13,671 nucleotides of DNA from UBA965 sp046303375 (GTDB lineage Bacteria; Chloroflexota; Chloroflexia; Chloroflexales; Roseiflexaceae), in contig JBKCGB010000098.1 of NCBI GenBank assembly GCA_046303375.1, positions 1-13,671 on the forward strand, read 5' to 3'. A program made the position numbers and the translations under genes. Within the stretch, counting starts at the first letter, position 1. Each line of letters starts with the position of its first letter. This document shows, piece by piece, positions 1-6,876 of the stretch. The notes under the pieces were generated by a model. The model saw only the letters and a list, made by a program, of their open reading frames with translations, had not been told where the DNA came from and ran no database searches.

Positions 1-10
1 CTCATCATAC

Positions 11-143
11 GGGGATGCCCTGGTTTTGACGGGGTCGGGTATGGACGAGTAGCGATAAGTGCCTTTAATGCCACGTGAAACTCTGTCACCTTGAGTGGTG
101 CGCCCGGTTCTGGACGGCGGTTCGAATCCGCCCATCTCCACCA
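11..143 (+). ncRNA. ssrA: Miniature tmRNA-like gene (ssrA), tRNA-like domain intact
   Basis: Transfer-messenger RNA rescues stalled ribosomes with SmpB. Visible parts: the 7-bp acceptor stem pairs 11-17 (GGGGATG) with 133-139 (CATCTCC) and includes the G3-U70 wobble that marks alanine charging. ACCA follows at 140-143. The T arm is 116-120 / loop TTCGAAT 121-127 / 128-132. The D-loop-like segment TGGTTTTGACGGGG (21-34) matches the conserved tmRNA 5' end. A basal helix P2 pairs 35-40 with 102-107. What is missing is size: tmRNAs are usually about 350 nt, and this one is 133. Only 41-101 separates the P2 strands, so the usual tag region and ring of pseudoknots cannot fit. The best tag-like frame is 52-78 (A-I-S-A-F-N-A-T, stop), which lacks the usual Ala-Leu-Ala-Ala end. 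The halves are in normal, not permuted, order. It may be a reduced functional tmRNA, a deletion remnant or an assembly collapse. Confidence 0.8.
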
Positions 144-147
144 CACT

Positions 148-172
148 ACCCCCACAGCCATGCTGTGGGGGT
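148..172 (+). terminator. Hairpin terminator after the tmRNA
   Basis: An 11-bp perfect stem (148-158 with 162-172, rich in C/G) closes a CAT loop five bases after the ACCA end of the tmRNA. There is no real T-tract behind it (TTCATGTTAC), so termination may be partial. The position fits the end of the ssrA transcript. Confidence 0.6.
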
Positions 173-175
173 TCA

Positions 176-184
176 TGTTACAAT
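176..184 (+). promoter_or_regulatory. Extended -10 promoter for the 57-codon gene
   Basis: TGT followed by TACAAT (179-184) makes an extended -10 element with 5 of 6 consensus bases. No -35 box is visible, because the spot lies in the preceding terminator stem. The predicted transcript would start near 191, about 25 bases before the ATG at 216. Confidence 0.4.
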
Positions 185-215
185 ATGCGCAACAATTCGG
201 TCGAAAGTGGGTGCC

Positions 216-389
216 ATGATGCGCGTGCGCCTCAACGAAGTATTAACAGTCGCCCTGCTTGTGCAACACGAACAGCATATCCGTGACTTTTTGGCGATGG
301 AAGGCATCACGCCTGCAGCTGATCTCGGTGAAACAATCCTCAGCGAGCGCCAAATCAAAGAACTCCTCGAAGAACTGGCCAGCATGTGA
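216..389 (+). CDS. Small protein of unknown function (57 aa)
   Basis: I do not recognise this protein. It is acidic towards its C-terminus, predicted mainly helical, with no signal peptide, membrane segment or cysteine. The last third (ILSERQIKELLEELASM) looks like an amphipathic helix. Support for a real gene comes from its setting: an extended -10 element lies about 30 bases upstream and a strong 15-bp hairpin terminator begins two bases after the stop. The ribosome binding site is weak; only AAAGTGG is present before the ATG. The adjacent ATG at 219 or a GTG at 207 could also serve as the start. The frame stays open upstream to 75, but that part runs through the tmRNA and its terminator and is not believable as coding. 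It could be spurious. Confidence 0.5.
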   Translation: MMRVRLNEVLTVALLVQHEQHIRDFLAMEGITPAADLGETILSERQIKELLEELASM

Positions 390-390
390 T

Positions 391-425
391 ATTCCCCCCG
401 TGTCATTCGCTGACACGGGGGGAAT
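391..425. terminator. Bidirectional terminator hairpin
   Basis: A 15-bp perfect stem pairs 391-405 with 411-425 around the loop TTCGC, with six consecutive C-G pairs in the middle. It sits between the end of the 57-codon gene (389) and the stop of the converging secreted-protein gene (439), so it can end both transcripts. No long T-tract is present on either side. Confidence 0.75.
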
Positions 426-438
426 TCGCCATAAGATC

Positions 439-2532
439 CTAGTAGCCACTCTCTGCCAATAGTTGTGTCCCCAACAGTCCCAGCAAGACTTCGTACTGCG
501 TACCGATGTGCTCGGGGTGCCACTCAAAGCGGGCGCGCTCAAAGTACTGCACCACGTATGTCTCGCCATCCACAGGATTCACCTCATAAAACTCCTCGCT
601 GATGGGGTAGCCGTACTGCGCCAGCCCACCCGTGCTTAGCCAGTGGCGCTTGAATGCATTGCGCAGGGTGTGCCCCGTCTCAGCGAAGTACATCTGGCCC
701 GGCTCCGTGTTGCCGCTTTGGCGCGCAAAGGGTCCCGGTTGTTGCTGTTGGGCGAAGGCACCAAAATGATTGCCAATCAAGCCGAGCTGTACTGCGTAGG
801 CGGTACCAGCGTTTTCGGGGTGATACTCGAAACGATTGCGCTCGAAGTACTGCACGAGCATGCGTTTCCCTTCGGGAGTCACCGTGTAAAACGGCTCACT
901 GATGGGGTATCCGTATTGGGCTAGCCCACCGTTTTGGTGCCAATAGCGCAGAAAACGGGGCTCGATGGTGTGCTTCGTGGCACGTTCAAAGGGTACGGCC
1001 AAGGGCGTGGTAATTGTGACCTGCTGCGAGATTGCCTTTGTAGGAGTGACCTGCATGTACTGCATGGTGGTGCAGTCGAGCGTCGGATATTGCCCGTACA
1101 TGGGAGATGGTGTGCAACGCTGTCGCACAATCGTCAACGGTAGCGTATCACTCACTGCAATCAGGCGTGCATACGGGTTATCGGCACTGATTTGGCGCCA
1201 CTGCCAGGCGCCGATATCGAAGTAGGCGATGCCGTCCGCGTTTTTGCAGACCTGCACCAATGGCATGCTGGTAATGGTGATTCGTTTGCTACCATCCCGT
1301 GTATTTGTGTCTTGGCACATGGCAACCAGACTCCTACTCAACGGATGCCAGCTCATGTTGTCGTTGGTTTCCATGGCCGGGGCACGGTTGATGCTGGTAT
1401 CGACGATATCGGTGACCCCACCACGGGTGGAATTCAGGTGCTGCGTCATATATGCACTGAAAAATATGCGTGAAGGCGTGTAGATGAGCTCGGGCATCGG
1501 GCGATACATGGTTTCAGGGTAGCTACTATCGTTGTAAAAACTGCGATACCCGTCTGTGCTCGTCCCTTGAATGTGTTGTACATCCTGCCATGTACGACCA
1601 CTATCTGCCGAAAAGAACGTCTTGCCTGCGAGTAAGTTGTTTTGGATGTAGGTTATTTTGAAAGCGAGCGCCGCCGGGCTGGTGTATCGCGTGGGGGTAT
1701 CGATGAATGACAGATGCAGTTGTATAGACGCGCATGTCTGCGGATCTGTCGATGGTAGAAGGTAATCTGGGTAGTTGCCCACATTGCCCATGTGCGGATA
1801 GACCGTAATCGTGCATGGTTTGGGCAAGGAAATTTGTGTCTGTTTCTGCCAACGTTGCCCCGCGTTGCTCGTTTTCCAGATTGTCAACTGTGAAACCGTA
1901 CGATTGCGTGGCAACGTTTCATTTTCTGTGAATGCTGTTCTTGGCATAGTCATTACATACACGTGCGATACATCGTGTGTGGCAATGTGTATATCGACTA
2001 TAGTGTCGCTGAAGGTGGAGATTCGGTTGCGCCATGATATACCATCCGTGCTTTGTAACACGTTTATCTGTTGATTATTTTTGGTAATCAGACTCGTGTT
2101 GCCGGTGCTGTCTGTGTGATGCGTGGTGATATCGTTTGCCAGAGTTGTGACAAGCACTGGCGCGTGTGTTAGCGAACGACGAAGCAATTTGAAGTCCGTA
2201 TAGGCGTACGATGAGGTCGTCGCATCGTAGACGGTGGTCATCTCCGTGTTGTAAAACCAGCCATCATCACTGCACCATGTTGTACTTGAGATGCGATTAT
2301 CGGGAAGCACATAATTGGTAAGCTTAGTGCTGGTTTTCCATAGATAGGCATTCCCGTCATTGGCCCAGATGACTTCGGCATTTACCCCATCAAAACATGC
2401 CATGCGGTCGAACACATTGTTGGGTACGTCTTGCCATGTTGGCGGAGCTGCGTTTGCTGGCGTGGTGCGAAAGAAGAGTGCCAATACCCCAATTAGTGCA
2501 AACCGGAGCACCCATGAGTGAAGCGATTTCAT
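439..2532 (-). CDS. Secreted Asp-box (BNR/sialidase-like) protein with two C-terminal Chloroflexota-type modules
   Basis: This 697-residue protein begins with a Sec signal peptide (hydrophobic core about residues 9-21, likely cleavage after A-N-A at 28). The start is set by AAGGAG at 2540-2545, seven bases upstream. Residues 30-500 look like a beta-propeller with Asp-box motifs: STDGISW near 161, TSNAGQRW near 221 and the canonical SADSGRTW at 308-315. The catalytic arginine triad and Asp of true sialidases is not evident, so this may be a binding or structural propeller. Residues 526-592 and 626-692 are two copies of one module (W-x-x-x-GGLAQYGYPISE, then VQYFER-x-RFE-x-HPE, then a Leu/Gly-rich end), separated by a Gln/Pro/Gly-rich linker. 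I know this module from exported Chloroflexota proteins; its function is unknown to me. The product is probably extracellular or bound to the surface. No convincing promoter is visible upstream. Confidence 0.9.
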   Translation of the reverse strand: MKSLHSWVLRFALIGVLALFFRTTPANAAPPTWQDVPNNVFDRMACFDGVNAEVIWANDGNAYLWKTSTKLTNYVLPDNRISSTTWCSDDGWFYNTEMTTVYDATTSSYAYTDFKLLRRSLTHAPVLVTTLANDITTHHTDSTGNTSLITKNNQQINVLQSTDGISWRNRISTFSDTIVDIHIATHDVSHVYVMTMPRTAFTENETLPRNRTVSQLTIWKTSNAGQRWQKQTQISLPKPCTITVYPHMGNVGNYPDYLLPSTDPQTCASIQLHLSFIDTPTRYTSPAALAFKITYIQNNLLAGKTFFSADSGRTWQDVQHIQGTSTDGYRSFYNDSSYPETMYRPMPELIYTPSRIFFSAYMTQHLNSTRGGVTDIVDTSINRAPAMETNDNMSWHPLSRSLVAMCQDTNTRDGSKRITITSMPLVQVCKNADGIAYFDIGAWQWRQISADNPYARLIAVSDTLPLTIVRQRCTPSPMYGQYPTLDCTTMQYMQVTPTKAISQQVTITTPLAVPFERATKHTIEPRFLRYWHQNGGLAQYGYPISEPFYTVTPEGKRMLVQYFERNRFEYHPENAGTAYAVQLGLIGNHFGAFAQQQQPGPFARQSGNTEPGQMYFAETGHTLRNAFKRHWLSTGGLAQYGYPISEEFYEVNPVDGETYVVQYFERARFEWHPEHIGTQYEVLLGLLGTQLLAESGY

Positions 2533-2662
2533 CCGTGATCTCCTTGTGTATCAGTAAATACGTGCAACTGGTATATTGACGCTCGACATTCATCATATGG
2601 AGGAGATAGTTCGCTGATATGGCTGTTTTTGGGGGCTGATACAGATGATATGAAGATGAAAA

Positions 2663-2712
2663 TTTGGGTACTGCGATGAAATGAGTGGGTACTTTTGGGT
2701 TTGTAATGAAAT
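2663..2712. repeat. Short imperfect direct repeat
   Basis: TTTGGGTACTGCGATGAAAT (2663-2682) recurs as TTTGGGTTTGTAATGAAAT (2694-2712). The copies are 31 bases apart and lie upstream of the secreted Asp-box gene. They could be a tandem regulator site or chance; nothing else supports a function. Confidence 0.35.
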
Positions 2713-2713
2713 C

Positions 2714-2753
2714 GGGAGTCTCAATACGACATGCGCGATGTACTGAGACTCCC
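2714..2753 (-). terminator. Hairpin downstream of the Gfo/Idh/MocA gene
   Basis: A 10-bp perfect stem (GGGAGTCTCA at 2714-2723 with TGAGACTCCC at 2744-2753) encloses a second short stem (2729-2732 with 2738-2741). It lies 33 bases past the stop of the 2786-3805 gene on the minus strand, so it is the likely terminator. Downstream on that strand the sequence (GATTTCATTAC) is only mildly T-rich. Confidence 0.55.
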
Positions 2754-2785
2754 AGACTGCGTGTGATTGTGTGTCGTGCGTGATA

Positions 2786-3805
2786 TTACCGCACCAACTG
2801 CGTCACAATGGCGTCATCCCAGGCCTGTGGTAGGGCCACGCGTGTGCCAGCGCTTGCTGACGCATAGCAGCCAAACATCACATCCTGGTTGCGGGCGGCC
2901 ACCGCAATACGGGTGGGGAAGGTGCGCCAGTCGCCGCCGCCCACCAGCACCTGTTGCAGATGGCGAAAGAGTGCGGTTTGTGCCAGCCCGTCGTCGTGTG
3001 GCCAGCCGGTCTGACCCGGGTGCATGCCCTGTGCATCCCACAGGCACCAGCCTTGGTTGAGCGAAACCCAGATGCGCCCTGCGCTGCCCACAATGTCGAC
3101 CTGCTGCTGGTAGTAGAGCCCGGTTTCGTGGGGCACCTCGGGTGCCGAACTACCGGCGTTGAGCCAGATGCGCCCGTCACCCATGCCGATGATGGCACTG
3201 GTGTCGGCGGGGACGGGTGTACTGCCAAAGTACTCGGTACCTGCACACGTCGCTTGCACCCACTGCGGCGCCGGCCAGCCACTACAATCGGCGGCAGTCA
3301 GTGCCAAATCGAGGATGTGTGGGCCCTGCTCGAGGATATTGACACGCGTACTGGCCCGGATGGCGTGCACATGGCCAATATGCTTGGTACGCAATAACTC
3401 CCAAATGCGTTGCCAATGGGGCATCCACTGATACTGGGTATTGACGGCGATGAGTCGTTGCTCGCCGAGTGCGGTCAATGCGCGACTTTCGGATGGCGTG
3501 AGCGCAATGGGCTTTTCGATCAGGATGGCCCGCGCGCCCGCATCCACGGCCTGTTGCACGATGCTCAGGCGGATCTGTGGTGGTGTGACGATGTCGACGA
3601 GGTCGGGTTGGGTGACCACAATCGCCTGTGCCATATTGCTGTAGCGGGCGGCAATACCGAACGTGTCCGCAGTGGCCGCCAAGCGTGTGGAGTCAAGTTC
3701 ACATAATCCGACAATCTCAACAGCGCCACAGGCCTGCATGGCGGCGAGATGACTCTGGGCGCGGGCACCGGCGCCAATCTGCAACACACGGAGCGGTGGA
3801 GTCAT
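2786..3805 (-). CDS. Gfo/Idh/MocA-family NAD(P)-dependent oxidoreductase
   Basis: This 339-residue cytosolic dehydrogenase is of the type that oxidises or reduces sugars, inositols and related polyols. The N-terminal Rossmann fold shows the dinucleotide motif IGAGARA (residues 10-16). EKP follows at 97-99, and GPHILD (161-166) supplies the His/Asp pair expected near the substrate. Length matches the family (330-390). An in-frame ATG at 3859 would add 18 residues, but AAAGGA at 3813-3818 lies seven bases before the ATG at 3805 and homologues normally begin just before the Rossmann strand, so 3805 is chosen. It stands alone between two secreted-protein genes on the same strand, with its own downstream hairpin, so the context gives no substrate. 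It belongs to the same superfamily as the 9770-10873 product but keeps the canonical motifs which that one has lost. Confidence 0.88.
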   Translation of the reverse strand: MTPPLRVLQIGAGARAQSHLAAMQACGAVEIVGLCELDSTRLAATADTFGIAARYSNMAQAIVVTQPDLVDIVTPPQIRLSIVQQAVDAGARAILIEKPIALTPSESRALTALGEQRLIAVNTQYQWMPHWQRIWELLRTKHIGHVHAIRASTRVNILEQGPHILDLALTAADCSGWPAPQWVQATCAGTEYFGSTPVPADTSAIIGMGDGRIWLNAGSSAPEVPHETGLYYQQQVDIVGSAGRIWVSLNQGWCLWDAQGMHPGQTGWPHDDGLAQTALFRHLQQVLVGGGDWRTFPTRIAVAARNQDVMFGCYASASAGTRVALPQAWDDAIVTQLVR

Positions 3806-3842
3806 GATGGCATCCTTTGTATGTGGAAGTGTATGTGCATAT

Positions 3843-3871
3843 TTTACCGTATAACACACACTTGATATACT
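3843..3871 (+). promoter_or_regulatory. Candidate plus-strand promoter divergent to the Gfo/Idh/MocA gene
   Basis: TTTACC (3843-3848) and TATACT (3866-3871) are separated by exactly 17 bases and match sigma-70 boxes in 4 and 5 of 6 positions. The transcript would start near 3878. Only a 19-codon frame (3905-3964), preceded by AGGAGAGG, lies before the hairpin at 4015-4052. It could make a small RNA or tiny peptide, or be a chance match. Confidence 0.35.
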
Positions 3872-4014
3872 TGGGCCATGTCAGTACAGAGGAGAGGCAC
3901 ATCGATGCACACGGATGAACGAGATATACGTGTTGGGGAGTCATTATATGGCGCGCCGATGTGAAGGCGGCATACCACGACATGCCGATGTAATGTGTGT
4001 TGCCCGATCTTCAA

Positions 4015-4052
4015 AAGCGCACATCCATGGTGACAACCATGGATGTGCGCTT
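4015..4052 (-). terminator. Intrinsic terminator of the RCC1-repeat gene
   Basis: A 16-bp perfect stem pairs 4015-4030 with 4037-4052 around a six-base loop (TGACAA). On the minus strand the stem runs into TTTTGAAG, giving a T-tract, 38 bases after the stop at 4091. On the plus strand it could also end a transcript from the promoter at 3843-3871. Confidence 0.8.
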
Positions 4053-4090
4053 GTAGCAGTAGTAAGCGCTCAGTTGTAGATAGGATGATC

Positions 4091-6727
4091 CTACGGTTGC
4101 ACGACTAGCACCGGTGTGGAGCGATTGGTGGTGGTATTGTCACCGACTTGACCAGACGAATTATCGCCCCAACAATATGTTTTGGTTGCAGACGTGACGG
4201 CACAGGTGTGTTCCCACCCTGTAGTAATCCGTACCAATATGTCGCTTACCACATTGGGTACCTGGACTCGTACGGGAACATTGCTGTGCGATGTCGTACC
4301 GTTGCCGAGTTGTCCTTTTGTGTTTTCGCCCCAACAATATGTGCCATGGACTGACGTGACACATGTATATTTATCGCCTAGCGAGATACTGTCTACGTCC
4401 CAGCTTGCAGACCCTAGTGTACTTGGTATATTCACCGCAACAGGAGTCAAGCTGTTCGTGGTGGTACCATTTCCGAGCTGTCCAAAGTTGTTGAGCCCCC
4501 AGCAGTAGACTGCCTGTTGGTCGGTGGTTGTCGCACAGGTATGCGAGCGACCCGAGCTGATATCTCTGAAATGTACGCCAGCTGGCATGATGACAGGGTC
4601 TGGGGTATTAACGGAATTTGTGTTGCCATTGCCAGTCTGACCATAATTATTTATCCCCCAACAATATGCATCGCCAGCTGCATCAAGTGCACACACTGTC
4701 AAATCGGTGATATTTGTACTCAACGAAGAAAACCGTACGCTACTATAGCTGGGGTTGACTTGCAATGTTGGTATATTGGTGTATGCATCGCCCCAGCAGT
4801 ACATTTCGCCTGCGATTGATAATGCACAGGTTAATTCGCTCGCAGTCACAATATCTTTGAAGGTAATGCCAGCTGGCATGGTGACCGGGGTCGGGACGTT
4901 GCTATCTACACCAGTCCCATCCCCAACCATTGTGCCCCACCCCCAGCAATAGGCGATGCCGGTTGTCGAGAGCGCACAGGTGTGAAGCGCTGATGAGCTA
5001 ATTTTGCTAAACAAGACGCCAGTGGGCATAATAACAGCCACAGGTTTGCTACTTTTTGTGCTTGTGCCGTTGGTGCCGTTGCCGAGTTGACCGAAATAAT
5101 TTCCCCCCCAGCAATAGGCATTACCTGGACTGACAAGGGCACAGGTGTTTGCTCCACCAGATTCTACTCCGTTGTAGACGAGGAGCGGTGCTGGCGACGG
5201 TGTAATCGTGCTTGTCGCTGTATGCGTACGTGTAGCAGTGGCGGTATTGGTGGCGGTGCGTGTATCTGTTGCTGTACGTGTGACTGTTGCTGTACGTGTG
5301 GCAGTGGCGGTATTGGTAGCGGTGCGTGTAAAGGTATTGGTGCGTGTAAAGGTGGCGGTGTGCGTACTAGTTTGTGTGCGCGTGCTGGTGGCAGTGCGCG
5401 TGCTACTGCGTGTCATCGTACCGGTATGGGTGCGTGTACTGCTCCGAGTTGCGGTATTGGTACGGGTGATGGTTGAAGTGTTGGTAGGAGTAGCCGTCGG
5501 CATAATTGGCATTACCACCAAGACGGGAGCATTACGATTGGTGGTCGTGCCATCACCGAGTTGTCCTTGGTTGTTACGCCCCCAGCAGTACGCATCATTG
5601 GCAGTGGTAATGGCACAGGTATGCTCGCCACCAGCACTGATACTGCTAAAAAGAATGCCACTTGGCAATGTGGATGCAATGGGAATATTGCTATTCACCT
5701 GTGTGCCATTTCCGAGCTGCCCAGAAGAATTGAGTCCCCAACAGTAGGCAGTGTTAGCAGGAGTAGTGGCACATCCGTGTTGCCCACCGGCACTCAGCTG
5801 ACTAAAGGTGATACTGGCTGGCATGGTCACTGCAGTGGGTGCGTTTTGTGCAATACTAGAGCCAATTCCAAGTTGGCCGACAACGTTGAACCCCCAGCAG
5901 TAGGCATTCCCAGCAGAAGTATTGGCACAACTAAATGCTCCACCTGCACTGACCTCGGTAAACGTTATACCAATAGGCATGGTGACTGCCACGGGAACAA
6001 CGCTACTCGTGGTCGTGCCATCACCGAGGCGTCCATAGATGTTTTCGCCCCAGCAGTAGGCACGATTAGTGGTGGTGCGGGCACAGGTGTGATACTGACC
6101 ACCACTGATATGCGCAAACGATACCCCAGACGGCTTGAGCACCAATGCAGGGGACGTACGTTGCAATTTGGAGCCTGTACCGAGATTACCGTAGTCGTTG
6201 ATCCCCCAACAGTATGCGCCACCAGAACCAGTCAAACCACAGGTATGTGCATACCCCACATAAACATCTGCAAACGTGACTCCGGTGGGGGCAAGCACGG
6301 CAGTTGGCAGGTTTTTGTTGGTGGTTGATCCGATACCGAGTTGCCCTGATGCGTTGTTGCCCCAACAGTAGAGTGCGTTTGTGGTGCTTTTAGCACAAGT
6401 GTGGTTGCCATTGGCTTGGACTCTATTGAACGTCACACCGGGAGGGTTTTTGACAAGCACGGGCAGCGCACTCGAGATATTATTGCCTGAGCCTAATTGT
6501 CCAGCACTATTTAATCCCCAGCAAAAGATACTCCCAACGCTGGTGAGTGCACAACTATGGAACAGTCCCGTGGTAATACTTGTAAAGGCATAGGTGGTCA
6601 GAGGGCGCGTAGCTGCTGGTGAAGTGGTACGCGTAGCGAGGACGGATGCACTGACCGATGCAAATGAAATGCCGACAATTGCGCAGATTACCAATATCAC
6701 CACCACAAGAGGGACACGTTGCGACAT
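4091..6727 (-). CDS. Secreted RCC1-repeat protein, two seven-repeat propellers with a Thr/Arg linker
   Basis: This is an 878-residue exported protein. The hydrophobic N-terminus (about residues 6-28) is a signal peptide. AGGAGG (6739-6744) precedes the ATG. The rest is RCC1-type repeats of the form HTCA...YCWG-x-N-x-x-GQLG-x-G. Seven lie before the linker, with first cysteines at 59, 111, 163, 215, 267, 319 and 371, exactly 52 residues apart. Seven lie after it, at 529, 584, 634, 679, 731, 789 and 842, with uneven spacing of 45-58. RCC1 domains fold as seven-bladed propellers, so this suggests two full propellers. Each repeat has two cysteines 9-11 residues apart (28 in all), probably disulfides. 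Residues 408-513 form a Thr-rich, Arg-rich linker without acidic clusters. Bacterial RCC1 proteins of this kind have no agreed function; extracellular binding is the best guess. The gene has its own promoter and terminator. Confidence 0.92.
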   Translation of the reverse strand: MSQRVPLVVVILVICAIVGISFASVSASVLATRTTSPAATRPLTTYAFTSITTGLFHSCALTSVGSIFCWGLNSAGQLGSGNNISSALPVLVKNPPGVTFNRVQANGNHTCAKSTTNALYCWGNNASGQLGIGSTTNKNLPTAVLAPTGVTFADVYVGYAHTCGLTGSGGAYCWGINDYGNLGTGSKLQRTSPALVLKPSGVSFAHISGGQYHTCARTTTNRAYCWGENIYGRLGDGTTTSSVVPVAVTMPIGITFTEVSAGGAFSCANTSAGNAYCWGFNVVGQLGIGSSIAQNAPTAVTMPASITFSQLSAGGQHGCATTPANTAYCWGLNSSGQLGNGTQVNSNIPIASTLPSGILFSSISAGGEHTCAITTANDAYCWGRNNQGQLGDGTTTNRNAPVLVVMPIMPTATPTNTSTITRTNTATRSSTRTHTGTMTRSSTRTATSTRTQTSTHTATFTRTNTFTRTATNTATATRTATVTRTATDTRTATNTATATRTHTATSTITPSPAPLLVYNGVESGGANTCALVSPGNAYCWGGNYFGQLGNGTNGTSTKSSKPVAVIMPTGVLFSKISSSALHTCALSTTGIAYCWGWGTMVGDGTGVDSNVPTPVTMPAGITFKDIVTASELTCALSIAGEMYCWGDAYTNIPTLQVNPSYSSVRFSSLSTNITDLTVCALDAAGDAYCWGINNYGQTGNGNTNSVNTPDPVIMPAGVHFRDISSGRSHTCATTTDQQAVYCWGLNNFGQLGNGTTTNSLTPVAVNIPSTLGSASWDVDSISLGDKYTCVTSVHGTYCWGENTKGQLGNGTTSHSNVPVRVQVPNVVSDILVRITTGWEHTCAVTSATKTYCWGDNSSGQVGDNTTTNRSTPVLVVQP
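5189..5506 (-). repeat. Low-complexity Thr/Arg linker repeats inside the RCC1 gene
   Basis: This stretch encodes residues 408-513 of the RCC1 protein, built from T-R-T-x-T-x-T units. At DNA level a 38-base block at 5227-5264 recurs at 5293-5330 with only two or three differences, an offset of 66 bases or 22 codons, which points to recent tandem duplication. It is likely to vary in length between strains. Read on the plus strand it gives a long Val-rich frame with no meaning. Confidence 0.85.
5504..6595 (-). repeat. Seven 156-base repeats encoding the first RCC1 propeller
   Basis: Codons 45-408 divide into seven units of exactly 52 codons, judged by the constant spacing of the HxC and YCWG motifs. 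No insertion or deletion separates any pair. The second set of seven in the same gene has drifted in length. Confidence 0.8.
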
Positions 6728-6847
6728 AGTTACTCTAGCCTCCTACGCATTACTTCATGCTCGTCATATAACATGTATACCAGTGGTGACATGCCACAAT
6801 TCGAATATGATTGCAATTCATTTGTAATGGAAAAGCATTAAAGCATA

Positions 6848-6876
6848 AATATAGCAGTATTTAAAATATTAGTCAA
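6848..6876 (-). promoter_or_regulatory. Near-consensus sigma-70 promoter of the RCC1-repeat gene
   Basis: Read on the minus strand, TTGACT (6871-6876) and TATATT (6848-6853) are separated by exactly 17 bases, with 5 of 6 matches in each box. The start point would be near 6841, which leaves an untranslated leader of about 114 bases before the ATG at 6727. It lies in AT-rich DNA, which favours melting and possibly nucleoid-protein control. Confidence 0.65.

Noticed and set aside
80..100. Small H-type pseudoknot in the mini tmRNA (80-83/93-96 with 87-90/97-100)
   Set aside because: The strands are complementary, but the last loop would be zero bases long, which cannot span the first stem. The two helices are more likely alternatives.
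11..143. Circularly permuted two-piece tmRNA, or an ordinary tRNA
   Set aside because: The 5' half precedes the T arm, the reverse of permuted genes. There is no anticodon arm, and the 61-base insert with a P2 helix is not a tRNA variable arm.
75..215. Upstream extension of the 57-codon gene to an ATG at 75
   Set aside because: It would translate the tmRNA 3' end and its terminator hairpin, which are RNA features.
5189..5506. CRISPR array or minisatellite
   Set aside because: Units are irregular, in frame and coding. There are no constant repeats with unique spacers of fixed length and no cas genes.
5208..5747. Long plus-strand Val-rich frame opposite the RCC1 linker
   Set aside because: It is the shadow of Thr/Arg repeat codons on the minus strand, has no ribosome binding site and has no recognisable domain.
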